64,000 nucleotides of DNA from Lactarius indigo (GCA_025766275.1 JAFKAC010000015.1:806001-870000), one strand, 5' to 3'. Shown: positions 1 to 11,998, numbered from the stretch's first letter. A program made the numbers and translations. The notes: generated by a model from the letters alone, not told the origin.

Positions 1-1
1 G

Positions 2-352
2 GGCACGACCGCGAGCGTGTCGTCGCCCCCGCGCCCAGACTCGCGCACCAGCACCGTGTACCCCAGCCGCGCTGCTACGCCTACCGCCGCAGGGACAGGG
101 AGCGTGAATGGCCGGCGCGCGGACACGCCGCCGCAGACGTCCGTGTACGACTCGATACACGCGCCGCTGAATAGGAAGGCCGTCGCTACTGCTGCCGCCG
201 CCACACCAAGGCGGTCGGTGTTTGCGGCGGCGGCGTCGAGGTATGATTGGTCGCCTGCGGTGGCGTCGGCTGCTGCGAGGCGCGTGGCGTCGCCTACGCC
301 TAGCGTTGTCTCGGTTGCGCCGACGCTGGGAGACGATGGGTGGTACGAGTAG
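2..352 (+). CDS. C-terminal part of an unrecognised protein, cut by window edge
   Basis: The reading frame is open from the first bases of the window to a TAG at 350-352 and must continue upstream. The roughly 116 visible residues are low complexity, rich in Ala, Ser, Pro, Thr and Arg, with no domain I recognise, and end in GWYE. Third codon positions are strongly G/C, as in the other core genes here, which supports real coding. It is convergent with the Osh6/7-like gene ending at 897. The GTG at 17 is only the first possible start inside the window and is not proposed as the true start. An exon of a longer disordered tail is the likeliest reading. Confidence 0.5.
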   Translation, partial: GTTASVSSPPRPDSRTSTVYPSRAATPTAAGTGSVNGRRADTPPQTSVYDSIHAPLNRKAVATAAAATPRRSVFAAAASRYDWSPAVASAAARRVASPTPSVVSVAPTLGDDGWYE

Positions 353-896
353 GACTGTGTGGTGGATTTAATTGACTTTGGCTTCGTTGCTCAGGATCTC
401 GTACGATATCTCTTTTAACCATTGGGTCCCCCACTGCATGCTCAACTTTACACTTTTTTAACACTGACCCTTTTTTGTTTTCGTTTTGGCTCTTACCCCT
501 CATATGGGTCGTCGTTGCTTGCTGCATTCCCCGCCACCGGTGGGCTATTATTCCCCTCGTCTTATATGCATACCCTCATATACATACAAATACTTACAAT
601 TCTTTACTGAAAACCCTAAAGACTGTCCTCTTTTTTTACAACACAACGGAGAGATGGAGAGAGATAGAAATTCCAAAAAATTGAATTTGCATTATACAAT
701 AGCTGGAGATGTGGTACAACAACAACAAACACACATACAACACGCCTGCAAAAAACGCTCCATGGCGAGCGAGCAAGCAGCAGCAGCAAGTGGCGGTTGA
801 ACGGTGTTATCCATTACAGTAACTCTCTAAAAAACCGCCCCCTTAGTATATAGACCCCCCGATGCGTGAGGGGGTTCGGGCTCAGGGTCGTTGCCT
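353..896. other. Convergent intergenic region
   Basis: About 540 bp between two 3' ends. It is A/T-rich around 560-730, with a short CAA and CAG run near 718-790, and probably holds both 3' UTRs and polyadenylation sites. I see no gene in it. Confidence 0.5.
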
Positions 897-2553
897 TCAG
901 GTCGTTGCACTGGCCTCAGACGGGCCGGACCATATCCACGCCTGTACCGCCTCCGTAGCCTCTTGTGGGTCCTCCGGAAGCCTAACACACAGGGTCAAAA
1001 ACAAAATTGCGTCGAAGGAAGGGGAGGGCAGGGGGGGGGGTTACGCACTGGATACGGGGCGCCCAACGGTTATCGTGGAGCTCGAAGAAGCGAGTCACAT
1101 GCTTGACGCCCGACGCGCGCGTCTCACGCTGCGCATTCTCGACGGCTGCCTTGGCGGCCGTGGCGGCGTCCATGTCCTTCGCGAGGAGCGCGCGCGTAAG
1201 GTCTCGCCAAAGCCTGCGGCTCTCGTATGGTTCCTGTGCGTCCTCCGGCGCGACCCACTTGGGCGCTATAGCGCTGCCGTTTTTCTGCACGTCGAACAGC
1301 GCTCTCTTCTCCCCGGTCTGTGCACAGGGGTCAGGTGGGGAAGAAGGGGAGGAGGGAGGGAGGGGGGTGACGTGCCTTGGCAGTCTTGAACTCCATGAGC
1401 GCGCTCCACTTGCCGCTGACCTCGCCGAGGTCGGTCGTGCCGCGCTTGACGCGGCCAGCTATGGCGTTGTAGGTGCCGGAAAAGAAGCCCTTGGTCTTGA
1501 ACTCGATGTCGGCGTGTAGGTCGTGCGCGTCGTTGCGGGCCGTGCAGGCGTCGCCGAGCTCGATGACCATCTTGCCGAAGAGGATGCCGCGCGCGTACAT
1601 GTTTGGCATCGTTATCACGTATTCTGAACGAAGGACATGTCAGCGAGCTGATGCGGAAAAAAAAAACGCTTCTCGTACCTCCGTCCTCTGGACGGCCCAT
1701 GAGCGTTATGCGGTTCTCGCCCTCCATTGTCGTGGAGACCGAGTTGCCGAGGAACTTGGACTTTGGTCGGAGCTCGCCGACGATGGCGACCTTGTTCGCG
1801 GGTGAAACATAGTAAAAGGCGGATATAGGTGGGTGATGAGATACTGTCGGAGAAATATAAGCCCCGAATCCGTATAATGGGTTAGGGGGCGGGGGGGAGA
1901 ATGCGCACCTTGCTCCGAGATGAAGAACCCTTGCGTGTTGTTCGGATAGTCATAGCGGCATCGGAAGAATTCGCCTAGGACGGGGTTGTATCTGTTTGAA
2001 TGTTGTTTGAATGAAGGGATGGAACAGGGTGTGGGAACGGCTCACGGCTTCTTGACGCCCTTGGGCTTGATGTGCCAGCCCGCGAGGTAGTACTGAAGCA
2101 CGCGGATAAAACGCTCTTCAGGGTCATCACACTGCTCGGCGCTACAGATAGGACAAAATTAAAAACGCATGGGAAGTCGGGGGGTGCGGAGCAGCAAGGC
2201 ACGATGGGAAGATATAACCCAGAGTGGTGTTTTACTAGGACCCGAAGATGCCATGCTGCAACCGCGCGGATGACAGATATCGACTCACCCAAAGATGAGA
2301 TCTGGGTGCGCCATGAAATCTGTTATGCGCTCGAGCATACTCCTGGGCTCGAGGACGAAGGTCGGGAAGGTGACTTTGGAGAGGTCCATGCCGACTCTGG
2401 GAGGATGATGACGGAGAAGCGGTTTGTCAAGTTGTTGATTGCGAGGGGCGAGGATGGAGGAGGGACGCACCGAAGTTGTGAAATGAGTGATAGGATGATA
2501 GAGCCTTCATCCTCGTCTCTGGGGGGGTTGATCGTCAGCACGGTCGTCGACAT
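897..2553 (-). CDS. OSH6: Osh6/Osh7-type oxysterol-binding protein homologue (lipid transfer)
   Basis: Eight exons read on the minus strand: 2471-2553, 2289-2396, 2046-2141, 1909-1991, 1679-1843, 1376-1623, 1049-1317 and 897-981. They sum to 1137 nt, or 378 residues. The protein is almost entirely an ORD lipid-binding domain. In order it shows LPTF-like [10 protein letters not shown] with ERITDF near the N-terminus, [21 protein letters not shown], the family signature EQVSHHPP (split by an intron after EQ), [14 protein letters not shown] and [13 protein letters not shown]. This order and wording fit yeast Osh6/Osh7, which exchange phosphatidylserine for PI4P at ER-plasma membrane contacts, better than Kes1/Osh4. 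There is no PH or ankyrin domain. The start is the ATG at 2553, in frame with the ORD. Intron 1318-1375 uses a GC donor. DBP3 lies upstream in the same orientation, 440 bp away. Family assignment is secure; the Osh6/7 subgroup is from motif memory. Confidence 0.85.
1318..1375 (-). other. GC-AG intron in the OSH6-like gene
   Basis: The exon ends in AAG followed by GCACGT, and the intron ends in GCACAG. Joining at these points keeps the frame (KTAK then TGEKRALFD), which matches the family. The nearby GT two bases further on gives the wrong frame. At 58 nt the length is typical of the other introns here. Confidence 0.7.
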
Positions 2554-2993
2554 TTAATGCGGAGGAGAGATGGGGTTGAGGGGACGGACAAGATGGAGGT
2601 ATCGTCAGGATTCGTGTCCTCTGGCACTTTATCATCAGCAGAGGAAGGCCCGCGTGGCCTGCCTTTGGTGAAAAGGCCCATCATATCCACTGCGGTTTGG
2701 TGAAGCGGGTCAAGGTGCAAACGTCGAGGTAGTCACCGCTTAGGTAGCAGCAAGAGAGCGATATTAATGGAGTTGGCTGTCGGCGTACGCTATGGAAGCA
2801 GAGTATCCCGATTACAGTCGATAGCACACTGCCCCGATGTCGTGTCGATAGGTGATGGCGGTGCGTTGTTGAGAGATTTGCCGATGACTCGGCACTGTCG
2901 TCACCGTCGCCGGCGATGTCGATATACTTGGAAAGTGTTATTAACCATTTTGGAGCGACGCTACGCGGGGTGCTCGTTGCTACGGGTAAACTA
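2554..2993 (-). promoter_or_regulatory. Upstream region of the OSH6-like gene and 3' flank of DBP3
   Basis: A 440-bp gap between two minus-strand genes, so it must hold the DBP3 3' UTR and the OSH6-like promoter. I see no conserved element or additional reading frame that I can support. Confidence 0.4.
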
Positions 2994-5092
2994 CTAATCC
3001 TCGAAAACTATCTTTTTTGGCACCGCGGACATGTCTACATCCTCTCGGAAGAAGGCACCGTACACACCGTGCGTCTTCTTCTTGATCGCCATCGGAAATT
3101 TGTCCGACAACGGAGCGACGTCCACTCCACCCTCTCTCAGAACTCGCGCCAGCTCACCCGCAAGTCCCCGTTCGTGGTTGCTCCCCGTGAAGAAGGTGAT
3201 ACTCCGTCCATCTTTACCCCCCCGCCCTGATCCATCACATCTATCAGCATCAGTTCGGGTCCGAAAAGACCCTACTACGCACCCGTTCGGCCGATCCGGT
3301 GTATGTAGTCCTCAACCGTCAGCGGAAAGCTGTAGTTAAGTACGCAAGCGACATCGGGTATGTCTAGCCCACGTGCCGCCACGTCAGTCGCAACGAGCAA
3401 CCTCGTTGCGCCATCCCGAAACTGCTGCAAGGCGGCCAGTCGCGCCGGCTGCGTCATGTCCCCGTGCAGCGCACCTACTGCGTATCCTGACCTCCGCAAC
3501 GTATTTTCAACGCGCGATGCCTCTTTCTTGTAAAGCACAAACACGAGGATCCGGTCCGGTAGGTCGCCGCCCTTTTTCTTTGGCACAAACTTCCTCAGGT
3601 GGGCGAGCAGGCGCTGGCTGCCGCGAACGCTTAGTCAAGTTTCGCGGGGGTAGAAACCGAGTCACTTACTCCTTTTCGCGATCGTCATCGAATACCTCAA
3701 TTTCTGAGAGACGTTTTAGAGCGAGTGTGGGGAGAACAAGACGCGCCACATACCTTGCGCGACACGGCTGTTAGCCGACAAATCCTCACTCCCCACGGTA
3801 ACCCGCACCGGATCGCGTAAAAAAGAACTCGCCAGCCGACGGACTGCTTCGGGCCACGTCGCACTGACTGACCTCCACACATTTCAAGATCAGCAACGCC
3901 ACAATAAGTGTCCACACGTACACATCAGAGTTTGGCGCGCAGCACCCTGCTTCGTATGCCCGATAATCGCACGAATATCGTTCTCGAAACCCTTGTCCAG
4001 CATGCGGTCTGCTTCGTCTAATACGAGGTACTCCACCGCTCCGAGCACGAGTCCGCCGTCGCCTATGAGGTCCAGGATGCGTCCGGGTGTGCCGACCACT
4101 ACCTGCGCACCCTTGATATTACGTGCTTGCTGAGCCTTGTCGACGCCTCCAAACGCAACGGCGCACTGCACGGCCTTAAGCGCGGAGAGTGCGTCATGCG
4201 TTTGAAGCGCGAGCTCGCGCGTCGGCGCAAGGACGAGTGCGCGCGGGCCCTTCCCCGGGCTCCCGGAGGATAGCAGCCGGGTGAGCGCGGGAATGCCGAA
4301 CGCCAATGTCTTGCCACTGCCCGTCTCGGCGATGCCGACAACGTCTTTCCCGGCGAGTGCAGGGGGCCAAGCACAGGCTTGGACTGGGGTCGGTTCGTTG
4401 AAAGTAGAAAAGGCGCCGCGGAGGAGGTCTGGTATGGGGAGGGCATCAAAGGAGGTGATAGGATACAGGCTGGGGGTGGAGGGGAGGGGGTGGACGCTGA
4501 CGCCGTGCTTTGCGAGGTATGCTTGCGCTTCAGAAAGCGATGTGGTTGTGCGATGTTTTTTGGGGGAAGGAGAAACAACATCTATATGGTCACGTCTACG
4601 CTTTTCCTTCTTTCCTTCGCGGGGCTCTTCAATTAAATCAGAATTAACGTTCGCCTTTCTGCTCTTCTTGTCTTTTTTCTTGCTTTTACGCTCTCTAGGT
4701 GATACTGCCTGGGGTCTAAGACTTGGTGAGACATCCGGAGAAGCATGATACGCGCCTATCTCATCGCCGACGGACTGCTCTGAAGGGACGGGAGCATCCT
4801 CTTGTACAATAGTCGTACCTTTTTTGTGCTTTCTTTTCTTCACATGTACAACTTCATCTATATTGACATCTTATATCGTCCATGTTAGCTAGCTACAAGG
4901 CGAAAGCGAGAATGAGAGTGCACCATCGATAGCACTCTCCTTCTCTCTCTTTTTTTCCTTCTTGCGCCTCTTTCTTCGTTCTTCTCTTTCGTCTGTCGCG
5001 TTCTCAGTGTCACCAGTGGCCTCAGAAGTCCTGTCTTTGCGCTTCTTGTCAGCCTTTTTGTGGGAACGGGATGGCTCGATGTCTATGGTCAT
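2994..5092 (-). CDS. DBP3: ATP-dependent DEAD-box RNA helicase Dbp3 (60S ribosome assembly)
   Basis: Six exons: 4924-5092, 3922-4869, 3754-3867, 3670-3703, 3283-3629 and 2994-3226. They sum to 1845 nt, giving 614 residues. The N-terminal 150 or so residues are highly charged (Lys/Arg/Glu runs), as in nucleolar helicases. The core has a Q motif (FNEPTPVQ), motif I AETGSGKT, Ia PTRELALQ, Ib TPGR, II DEAD, III SAT (split by an intron after the phenylalanine's first base), IV region [18 protein letters not shown] and [13 protein letters not shown] (also split by an intron). The C-terminal [12 protein letters not shown] tail and the TFFTG stretch after motif VI are features of Dbp3, which acts in early pre-rRNA processing. 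The first intron (4870-4923) is the least certain junction. The ATG at 5092 is chosen because it precedes the lysine-rich tail in frame. Confidence 0.88.
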
Positions 5093-5234
5093 CGCGAGCC
5101 TGAAAAGAGTTCCGAGGAAATAGATATTACATAACCCAATTAGCCTCCACCAAGAGCCGGTCCACGCCTTTCACCTCGACCCTCAAACGTCCCACTTTCG
5201 TTTTCTCATTTCCTAGCTCTCGCTTTCGTGCGCC
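5093..5234. promoter_or_regulatory. Shared divergent promoter of DBP3 and the SEC4-like gene
   Basis: Only 142 bp separate the two start codons, so both genes probably use one bidirectional promoter. A CCAAT-type motif is visible at about 5135-5140. The last 15 bp or so before the GTPase ATG recur in the duplicated copies at 16323, 52394 and 57539, but the rest of this promoter does not. Confidence 0.55.
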
Positions 5235-6128
<894 letters not shown>

Positions 6129-7135
6129 ATATAGACCCTACTACCACCGCGAACTTACCTTGTCCTCTAGTTATTTATTTGTGGCTGTCTCTTGTTCGTG
6201 TGCTGTCTATGTCGTGTCATATCTCCTTAACCCCATTTGCTCCCTCTTTACATAGGCCCTTGAGGCGCCCATATGTAATTCGCACATGCAATCGACAAGC
6301 CAGACTAGGGGATCCTGATCACGAGATTGGCATTCGGCTGGTGCACTTACACTTGCGACTTTTGGTCGTAAAATTCTGCAACAGTCTCTTTACCTTCTCG
6401 AACATAATCGACAGTACTGTAGGGCATGGGGGTGATATGGCGCCTGTAATATAACACGGCTCCAACTTCCATGACTGCGGTGCTTGCCACATCACACTTT
6501 CTATTGGGATGCCTTCGTTGCCAAGGTCACTTGGCCTGGCTTAATAAGACTGATAAGGTTGTAGCACATGCAAAGCACATGCCCACACACGTTCACAACG
6601 ACTCGGACCCACGGGCACCAAAATGCTAATGCTGTATTCCTGGACCACGGTACGGTTCGGTTTGGGGGAGCAGCCGAACCTGAGCCCAAAAGTGGGGTTT
6701 AGTTCGGTTACGGTAGTTTCAGGCTCAAATTAAAAGTTCAGTGCTCAGTTCGAGCACTCTCCGGCCGCAGGCAGCTAAGGAGGTACCTAGATGCGTCGTA
6801 GAGTGTCATTTAAAAATGCACTATTCATGTCTGGTCTGGGTCATTGACCCGTACTCCGGGGAATAAATCAATTGAAAAAAAAATACAAACAGAGGTTGCA
6901 AGAGACCGGGGATATGAGGGTACGGGGTGCGATTGAACGCTAATGCGAACGAAGAGTTTCTCACTGTCTCCGCAGACGTGAGGATTATGTATCTGTATGA
7001 TACCATTGTGACAAACGGCATACTATCGATATATTCATCTACGAACATAAGTATTCCCTAAATGCCAATAAGACAGAGGAACAGTTACCGTAAATTGTAA
7101 AACACTGGCCCATAGGATACGTAGCGAGCATCCTA
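6129..7135. repeat. Module 3' block between GTPase and F-box gene (copy 1 of 4)
   Basis: A noncoding block shared, with divergence, by 16562-17387, 52631-53458 and 58423-59515. It holds a segment at about 6350-6500, then a stretch at about 6640-6720 with alternating GGTTCGG and CCGAACC words that could fold into hairpins, then an A-run and a segment ending just before the F-box stop codon. I see no supported gene in it. It marks the GTPase-F-box neighbourhood as the ancestral arrangement of the duplicated modules. Confidence 0.6.
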
Positions 7136-8521
7136 CTATCTGCCGAAGGAGGACTCGAGCCTCTGACTATACTCCATCACTGTGTCAACGACGGTTACAG
7201 GGCGACCAGAAAGCCGGCGGGCGACAATAAACTTCCCAATTGATGACGCTGGCTGGCCCACCAAGCAAATCAAATCAAGGGATGGCAACACTCCGGCGAC
7301 CTGCTCGCCCGTGATGTCGTCCAGTGCAACGGCAACGTACCCCGCGGGCTCGCGATCTAAACACAGCGCCTGCACGGCGGAGAATCGGTAGAAGAGGTGC
7401 AGCCATTCGACTTGCCCTAATTGATTTTCCTCAAGCTCGGTTCCGATATCGAGATGGACCACATTAGAGAGTGTGGTGTGAAAATGGCCGAGTAGCCGGG
7501 GTATGTCTAAAGCGTGTGAGTCTAACTCTTCGCATGAGACGTCGACCTCATGAGGGCGCCGATCGATGTATGAATGGTTTACATGCGGATACACGGTGAA
7601 CCTAACGGCGCAACTGGAAAAGGCAATACGCGCACGCCGGGATAGGGTTAGCTTGGGGCCGGCTGACCGATCGATGAACTCTGAAAGCTGTGTAACCCGA
7701 TAGTCAACAAGCCAGAGATAATTCACGAAGATCCGGTTTAGCTGAGGGCCGTCGATCCGGGAAACGAGGTCCTCCATATACTCGCTAGCACCGAGGAAGT
7801 TAAAGTAGGTGAGAGCAGGAAGAACAGTCCGTGTTACGGGAGGCGGGCCTATATCAGGGCGGGGAATCGCCGATTGAAATCCAATGGAAAGGGAATCCAG
7901 CCTGGGCAATGTGGCTAAAGACGCGACCATGGCCTCGGGTGAAATGTAACCACTCGGGGGTATATTTTGAAGCTCGAGCTTGACGAGGTCACTGGTCGAC
8001 AAAAGAAGCACCGGTAGCGCTGGATAGGGGATGCGGGACAAGGAGATTTCCTGTAAGCGCGGTGCAGTTCCCCCCAAGAATTTGGCGGGAAGAGCAGGTG
8101 CACCGTTAGACAACGGGTGCATATGGAGACGCGTCAGAAGTGGAAATGGCTCCTGCATCACTGCGTCAAACTTCTCCGACCGCGAGCTCCACTGTAAGCC
8201 GGGGTCAAGCTCGATCTCACACACGCGATCGTGGTGCTCGAGTACAGAAATGATGTTGTCTTCGGGCACAATGGGGCTCCAGCAATACTCGTAACGCATG
8301 ATGATAGGAAAGGCTGGCCAGATGGCCAGAATCTTCCTGACAGGAGTTCCGTATGTGCAGAGAATTTTGACGTCAAGACGGTGTGGGGACGCGAAGATGA
8401 GTTGTCGCCAAGTTTGACATACGTGCACAAGTAAGTGCCATTTCCACACAGGGCTGCGGTGGTAGTTGTGATGTTTTCGATAGAAATCAAATATTTCGAG
8501 CAAGATATTGTCTGGGAGCAT
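7136..8521 (-). CDS. F-box protein, array copy F1
   Basis: 461 residues from the ATG at 8521. The N-terminal F-box reads LPDNILLEIFDFYR, followed by VWKWHLLVHVCQTWRQ and FASPHRLD. The rest is a Leu-rich region with conserved blocks (EPFPLLTRL, KFLGG, PALPVLLLS, LPALT, SEYMEDLVSRID, QLSEFIDRS) and a C-terminus RRLSGRPVTVVDT. F-box proteins recruit substrates to SCF ubiquitin ligases through Skp1; the substrate here is unknown. A well-formed 58-nt intron is predicted at 8548-8605. Upstream of it the reading frame used downstream is closed by a TAA at 8582-8584, so either this intron is real or translation starts at 8521. Convergent with the intact GTPase gene at 5235. Agaricomycetes have large families of this protein. 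Confidence 0.75.
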   Translation of the reverse strand: MLPDNILLEIFDFYRKHHNYHRSPVWKWHLLVHVCQTWRQLIFASPHRLDVKILCTYGTPVRKILAIWPAFPIIMRYEYCWSPIVPEDNIISVLEHHDRVCEIELDPGLQWSSRSEKFDAVMQEPFPLLTRLHMHPLSNGAPALPAKFLGGTAPRLQEISLSRIPYPALPVLLLSTSDLVKLELQNIPPSGYISPEAMVASLATLPRLDSLSIGFQSAIPRPDIGPPPVTRTVLPALTYFNFLGASEYMEDLVSRIDGPQLNRIFVNYLWLVDYRVTQLSEFIDRSAGPKLTLSRRARIAFSSCAVRFTVYPHVNHSYIDRRPHEVDVSCEELDSHALDIPRLLGHFHTTLSNVVHLDIGTELEENQLGQVEWLHLFYRFSAVQALCLDREPAGYVAVALDDITGEQVAGVLPSLDLICLVGQPASSIGKFIVARRLSGRPVTVVDTVMEYSQRLESSFGR

Positions 8522-10417
8522 GTCAATTGTCGTTGGGCGACTCTCGACTGTGTCACATAAACTCAGTTCTCGCCGCAGTCGTTACGGGGGTGCTAAAGGA
8601 CGCACCTTGAGTGCTTCCATTGTGTTGTCCCTCGCAATGACCTTGAGCAATATATTTCGTATGTAAAGTGGCACCAGAAGACGAATTACCCGGTGGGGAA
8701 AGCGGACGGACGCTAATTGAGGACCAGCAGTGAGTACCAGTGAGTACTCAGTCGCTTGATAAGCACTGGACACACCTGGGAGCGCTGATCGAAAGACTTG
8801 AAAGCGGTTCAGAAAAACTCGAAAGGGAGACTGGGGAGTGGCTAATTGGATAGGTTATCAACACTAATCAACCCAGTGATATGGCGAAGGAAGTGCCTTA
8901 GACAAACCTTTGACTCGGAGTACCCATTGATGTGGGTGATAAACTAAGCTCTGTGGAGCTCTTATAATCTGCTTATACTAGCACCAGTCCGATGAGTCGT
9001 AGTAAACCTGTTTAGCTGCTGCAGAGTATAGTGTAGTGGGAGTATTAAGTGTGTTTGCCTCGTGCCAGCGATAATCGAGATCGTCACCGACTGTGGGAAA
9101 TAATGGCTGTCCATTAGGGGCGTCCGAGTCCGACATATGGGCGCTTGGCAGTTTTGGTTGCTCAGCAAACCTCGCTCTTTGCGAGTCGCTGGATTGTTTC
9201 TCAGGGATGGGGTTTCGTAAAGCACCAGCGAAAGGGGAGAGAGGGATCACCGGTGCGCGGCACGAAACATCGACGGCGCCGACTCGGAGGGCTATGGTTT
9301 CGTTTAGGCAAGCGGTTCGGGGGGTGTGTACAAGCATTGTAGGTAACTAGAAAACTATAGAGGGGATGGGGTAATCTGACAGCGTAGAAAGAATGTGCCA
9401 AAGGGCAAAGCGCTTCTCGATCGAAAATGAGACTTTGCTACCGAGCCGAGGTCGCGACGGGTGGTGGGACCCTCCCGGAGCGATTAGAATGGCACCGGCG
9501 GATGCAATGAAACACATCATCGATCCCATAGCAAAATGGTGTTGCGGGCGTGCAAAAAAAAAAATTCCGGTTTTCTAGACCGGTTAGAAAAGTGGGCGGA
9601 CAGGTGGTGGTGGCAGTCAAGGAAAGAGTGGCCACGTGCCGCCGTGTCCGCTCACTCAAAGACCATGCTCTAAGGCACCGCTCGTGCCACGCATCGCCTC
9701 AGACCGGCCACTCAGAGACACCTCCTAATCTCGTGTCTCATGGCTCGGGCTGTAATGAACATCTGACGCTGATCGCTCGCCTCAGAATTGTGGGCGCATG
9801 TCGACTGCTCTGTAGCCAAGCAGTGTCGTCGTCAACCAGGGACTGATCCTTTCTGTTGAAGTGATAGTACGCGTCCATGCGCGAGTTGTCTCGGCATCGG
9901 AAATGATTAATGAGTGCTTTAAACGTTGAACAAATGCAATTGAAGCCAGAGCTGGCGTGCGACTGAAAAGTCTCTCCACTGACGTGGATATTATTTACTT
10001 TCTTGTCATCTCTCTCTCTCGCTTGTTCAATTGGGTTTGAGTTGATAAATTGGTAGTATGCTAGTGCAGAGGGTCGGATCCCGTTGCCGAATATTGCGAC
10101 CAGATGCAGGTGAACGACACCCGAGCGCAACTCCGAATCTATTGGCACCTCCTTTTCCTCTTGGCGTCGCGTATACGCATTGCGGATCTCTCACATATGC
10201 TGGATATTCTGTAGGACCCAGTTACGCGCTATGATCGATGGCGGTCCAAACTCGCGCACAATTCTTAGTCCAATATTCTGTTTCAACATTCGTACGAACA
10301 CATTGTGACAAACTCAATGTACAGATATTTCGTCTGAGAGCATAATTGTCCCTTACATGGGACGGAGGGAGAATCAGAATGCAGGCCATAGAGTACGCAG
10401 CCAGTACGGAACATTCT
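8522..10417. other. F1 upstream region and F2 downstream region
   Basis: About 1.9 kb without a supportable gene. 8548-8773 holds the putative 5' intron and upstream exon of F1. Around 8960-9135 is a block found upstream of every F-box copy, with a possible first exon (ATG at about 9135 on the minus strand, reading MSDSDAPNG, ending before a GTATAAG donor-like site near 8975). 9350-9740 shows nothing I recognise. 9850-10110 resembles the F-box downstream blocks but is strongly diverged. Confidence 0.45.
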
Positions 10418-11998
10418 TTATCTGCTGACGTAGGACTCGAGTCTCTGATCAAATTCCATCTCTGTGTCAACGACGTTTACAGGACGGCCAGAGAGCCGGC
10501 GGGCAACAATGAACTTCTCAATCGATGACGCTGGCTGGTCCACCAAGTAAATCAAATCAAGGGATGGCAACACTTCGGCGACCAGCTCGCCTGGGATGTC
10601 TTCCAGTGCAAGAGCAACGTTCCTCGCGAGGAGACCGTCTGAACACAGCGTCTGCGCTGTGGAGAATCGGTGGAAGAGGCGCAGCCATTCAGCATTCATT
10701 AATTGACTTTGCCTGGCCATGGCCCAGATATCGAGATGGACCACGTTAGAGAGTGAAGTGTGAAAATGGTCGAGTAACCGGGTTACGTCCAAACTGTGCG
10801 AGTCTAACCCACCGCATGAGACGCGAACCTCATGAGGGCGCCAATCGAAGGATGGACGATATGCATGCGGATACACGGTGAATCTAATTGTGCGACTGGA
10901 AATGCCAACGCGCGCGCGCCGGGATAGGGTTAGCTTGGGGCCGACTGACCGATCGATGAACTTGGAAAGTTGCGTAACTTGGTAGTCAACAAGCCAGAGA
11001 TATTCTATGGAGATTTGGTTTAGTTTAGGGCCATCGATACGGGAAACGAGGTCCTCCATATACTCGCTAGCACCGTGTAAGTGAATATAGGTGAGTGCAG
11101 GAAGGACGGTCCGTGTTACAGGGGGTGGGTGTATATCAGGGCGGGGAGTCGGCGATTGAAATCCAAAGGAAAGGGAATCAAGCCTGGGCAATGTGGCTAA
11201 AGCCGCGACCATGGCCTCGGGTGAAATGTAACCAGTCGGGGGTATATTGTGAAGTTCGAGCTTGATGAGGTCACCAGTCGACAAAAGAAGCATTGGTAAT
11301 GCCGGAAAGGGGATGCCATGTAAATAGATTTCCTGTAGGCATGGTGCGGATCCTCCCAAGAATTTGGCGGGAAGGATAGGTGGATCTTGATACATCGAGT
11401 GAATATGGAGACGCGTCAGAACCGGAAATGGCTCCTGCACCGCTACATCAAATATCTCCGGGCGCGAGCTCCATTGTAAGCCGGGGTCAAGCTCGACATC
11501 ACATACACGATCGTGGTGCTTGAGTGCAAAAGTAATGTTTTCTACATCGTCAGGCCTAACGGGAGTCCAGGAACGCTCGTAACGAATAACGATAGGAAAG
11601 GCGGGCCAGATAGCCAGAATATTCCTGATGGGAGTTCCATATGTGCAGAGAATTTTGACGTCAAGGCGGTGTGGGGACGCGAAGATGAGTTGTCGCCAAG
11701 TTTGACATACGTGCACAAGTAAGTGCCATTTCCATACAGATCCGCAGGTGTAGTGATGTTTTCGATAGAAATCGAATATTTCAAGTAAGACATTGTCTGG
11801 GAGCATGGAAATTGTCGTTTCCTGACTCCCTCCTGTGCCACATAAACTCAGTTCTCGCCGCAGTCGTGACGGGGGTGCTAGAGGACGCACCTTGAGTACT
11901 TTTGTTCTGTTGTTCTTCGCAATGGCCTTGAGCAGTATTTCTGGCGTATGAAGTGGCGCCAGAAGACAAATCACCCGGTGAGGAGAGCGGGCAAACAC
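10418..11998 (-). CDS. F-box protein, array copy F2
   Basis: Open frame of 526 codons; the F-box (LPDNVLLEIFDFYRKHH) follows an ATG at 11806, which is the conservative start and gives about 462 residues. The 58-nt putative intron is at 11833-11890 (GTGCGT to CACAG). The domain order is as in F1: W-x-L-V-H-V-C-Q-T-W-R after the F-box, then Leu-rich repeats, SEYMEDLVSRIDG, QLSKFIDRSVGPKL and a C-terminus SYVSR. No internal stop is present, so it is potentially functional. Its upstream flank resembles that of F4 and F8 more than that of F3 and F6. Confidence 0.75.
   Translation of the reverse strand: MFARSPHRVICLLAPLHTPEILLKAIAKNNRTKVLKVRPLAPPSRLRRELSLCGTGGSQETTISMLPDNVLLEIFDFYRKHHYTCGSVWKWHLLVHVCQTWRQLIFASPHRLDVKILCTYGTPIRNILAIWPAFPIVIRYERSWTPVRPDDVENITFALKHHDRVCDVELDPGLQWSSRPEIFDVAVQEPFPVLTRLHIHSMYQDPPILPAKFLGGSAPCLQEIYLHGIPFPALPMLLLSTGDLIKLELHNIPPTGYISPEAMVAALATLPRLDSLSFGFQSPTPRPDIHPPPVTRTVLPALTYIHLHGASEYMEDLVSRIDGPKLNQISIEYLWLVDYQVTQLSKFIDRSVGPKLTLSRRARVGISSRTIRFTVYPHAYRPSFDWRPHEVRVSCGGLDSHSLDVTRLLDHFHTSLSNVVHLDIWAMARQSQLMNAEWLRLFHRFSTAQTLCSDGLLARNVALALEDIPGELVAEVLPSLDLIYLVDQPASSIEKFIVARRLSGRPVNVVDTEMEFDQRLESYVSR

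Noticed and set aside
4281..4748. A plus-strand frame opposite DBP3
   Set aside because: It is antisense to the helicase core, whose motifs and splice sites are unambiguous.
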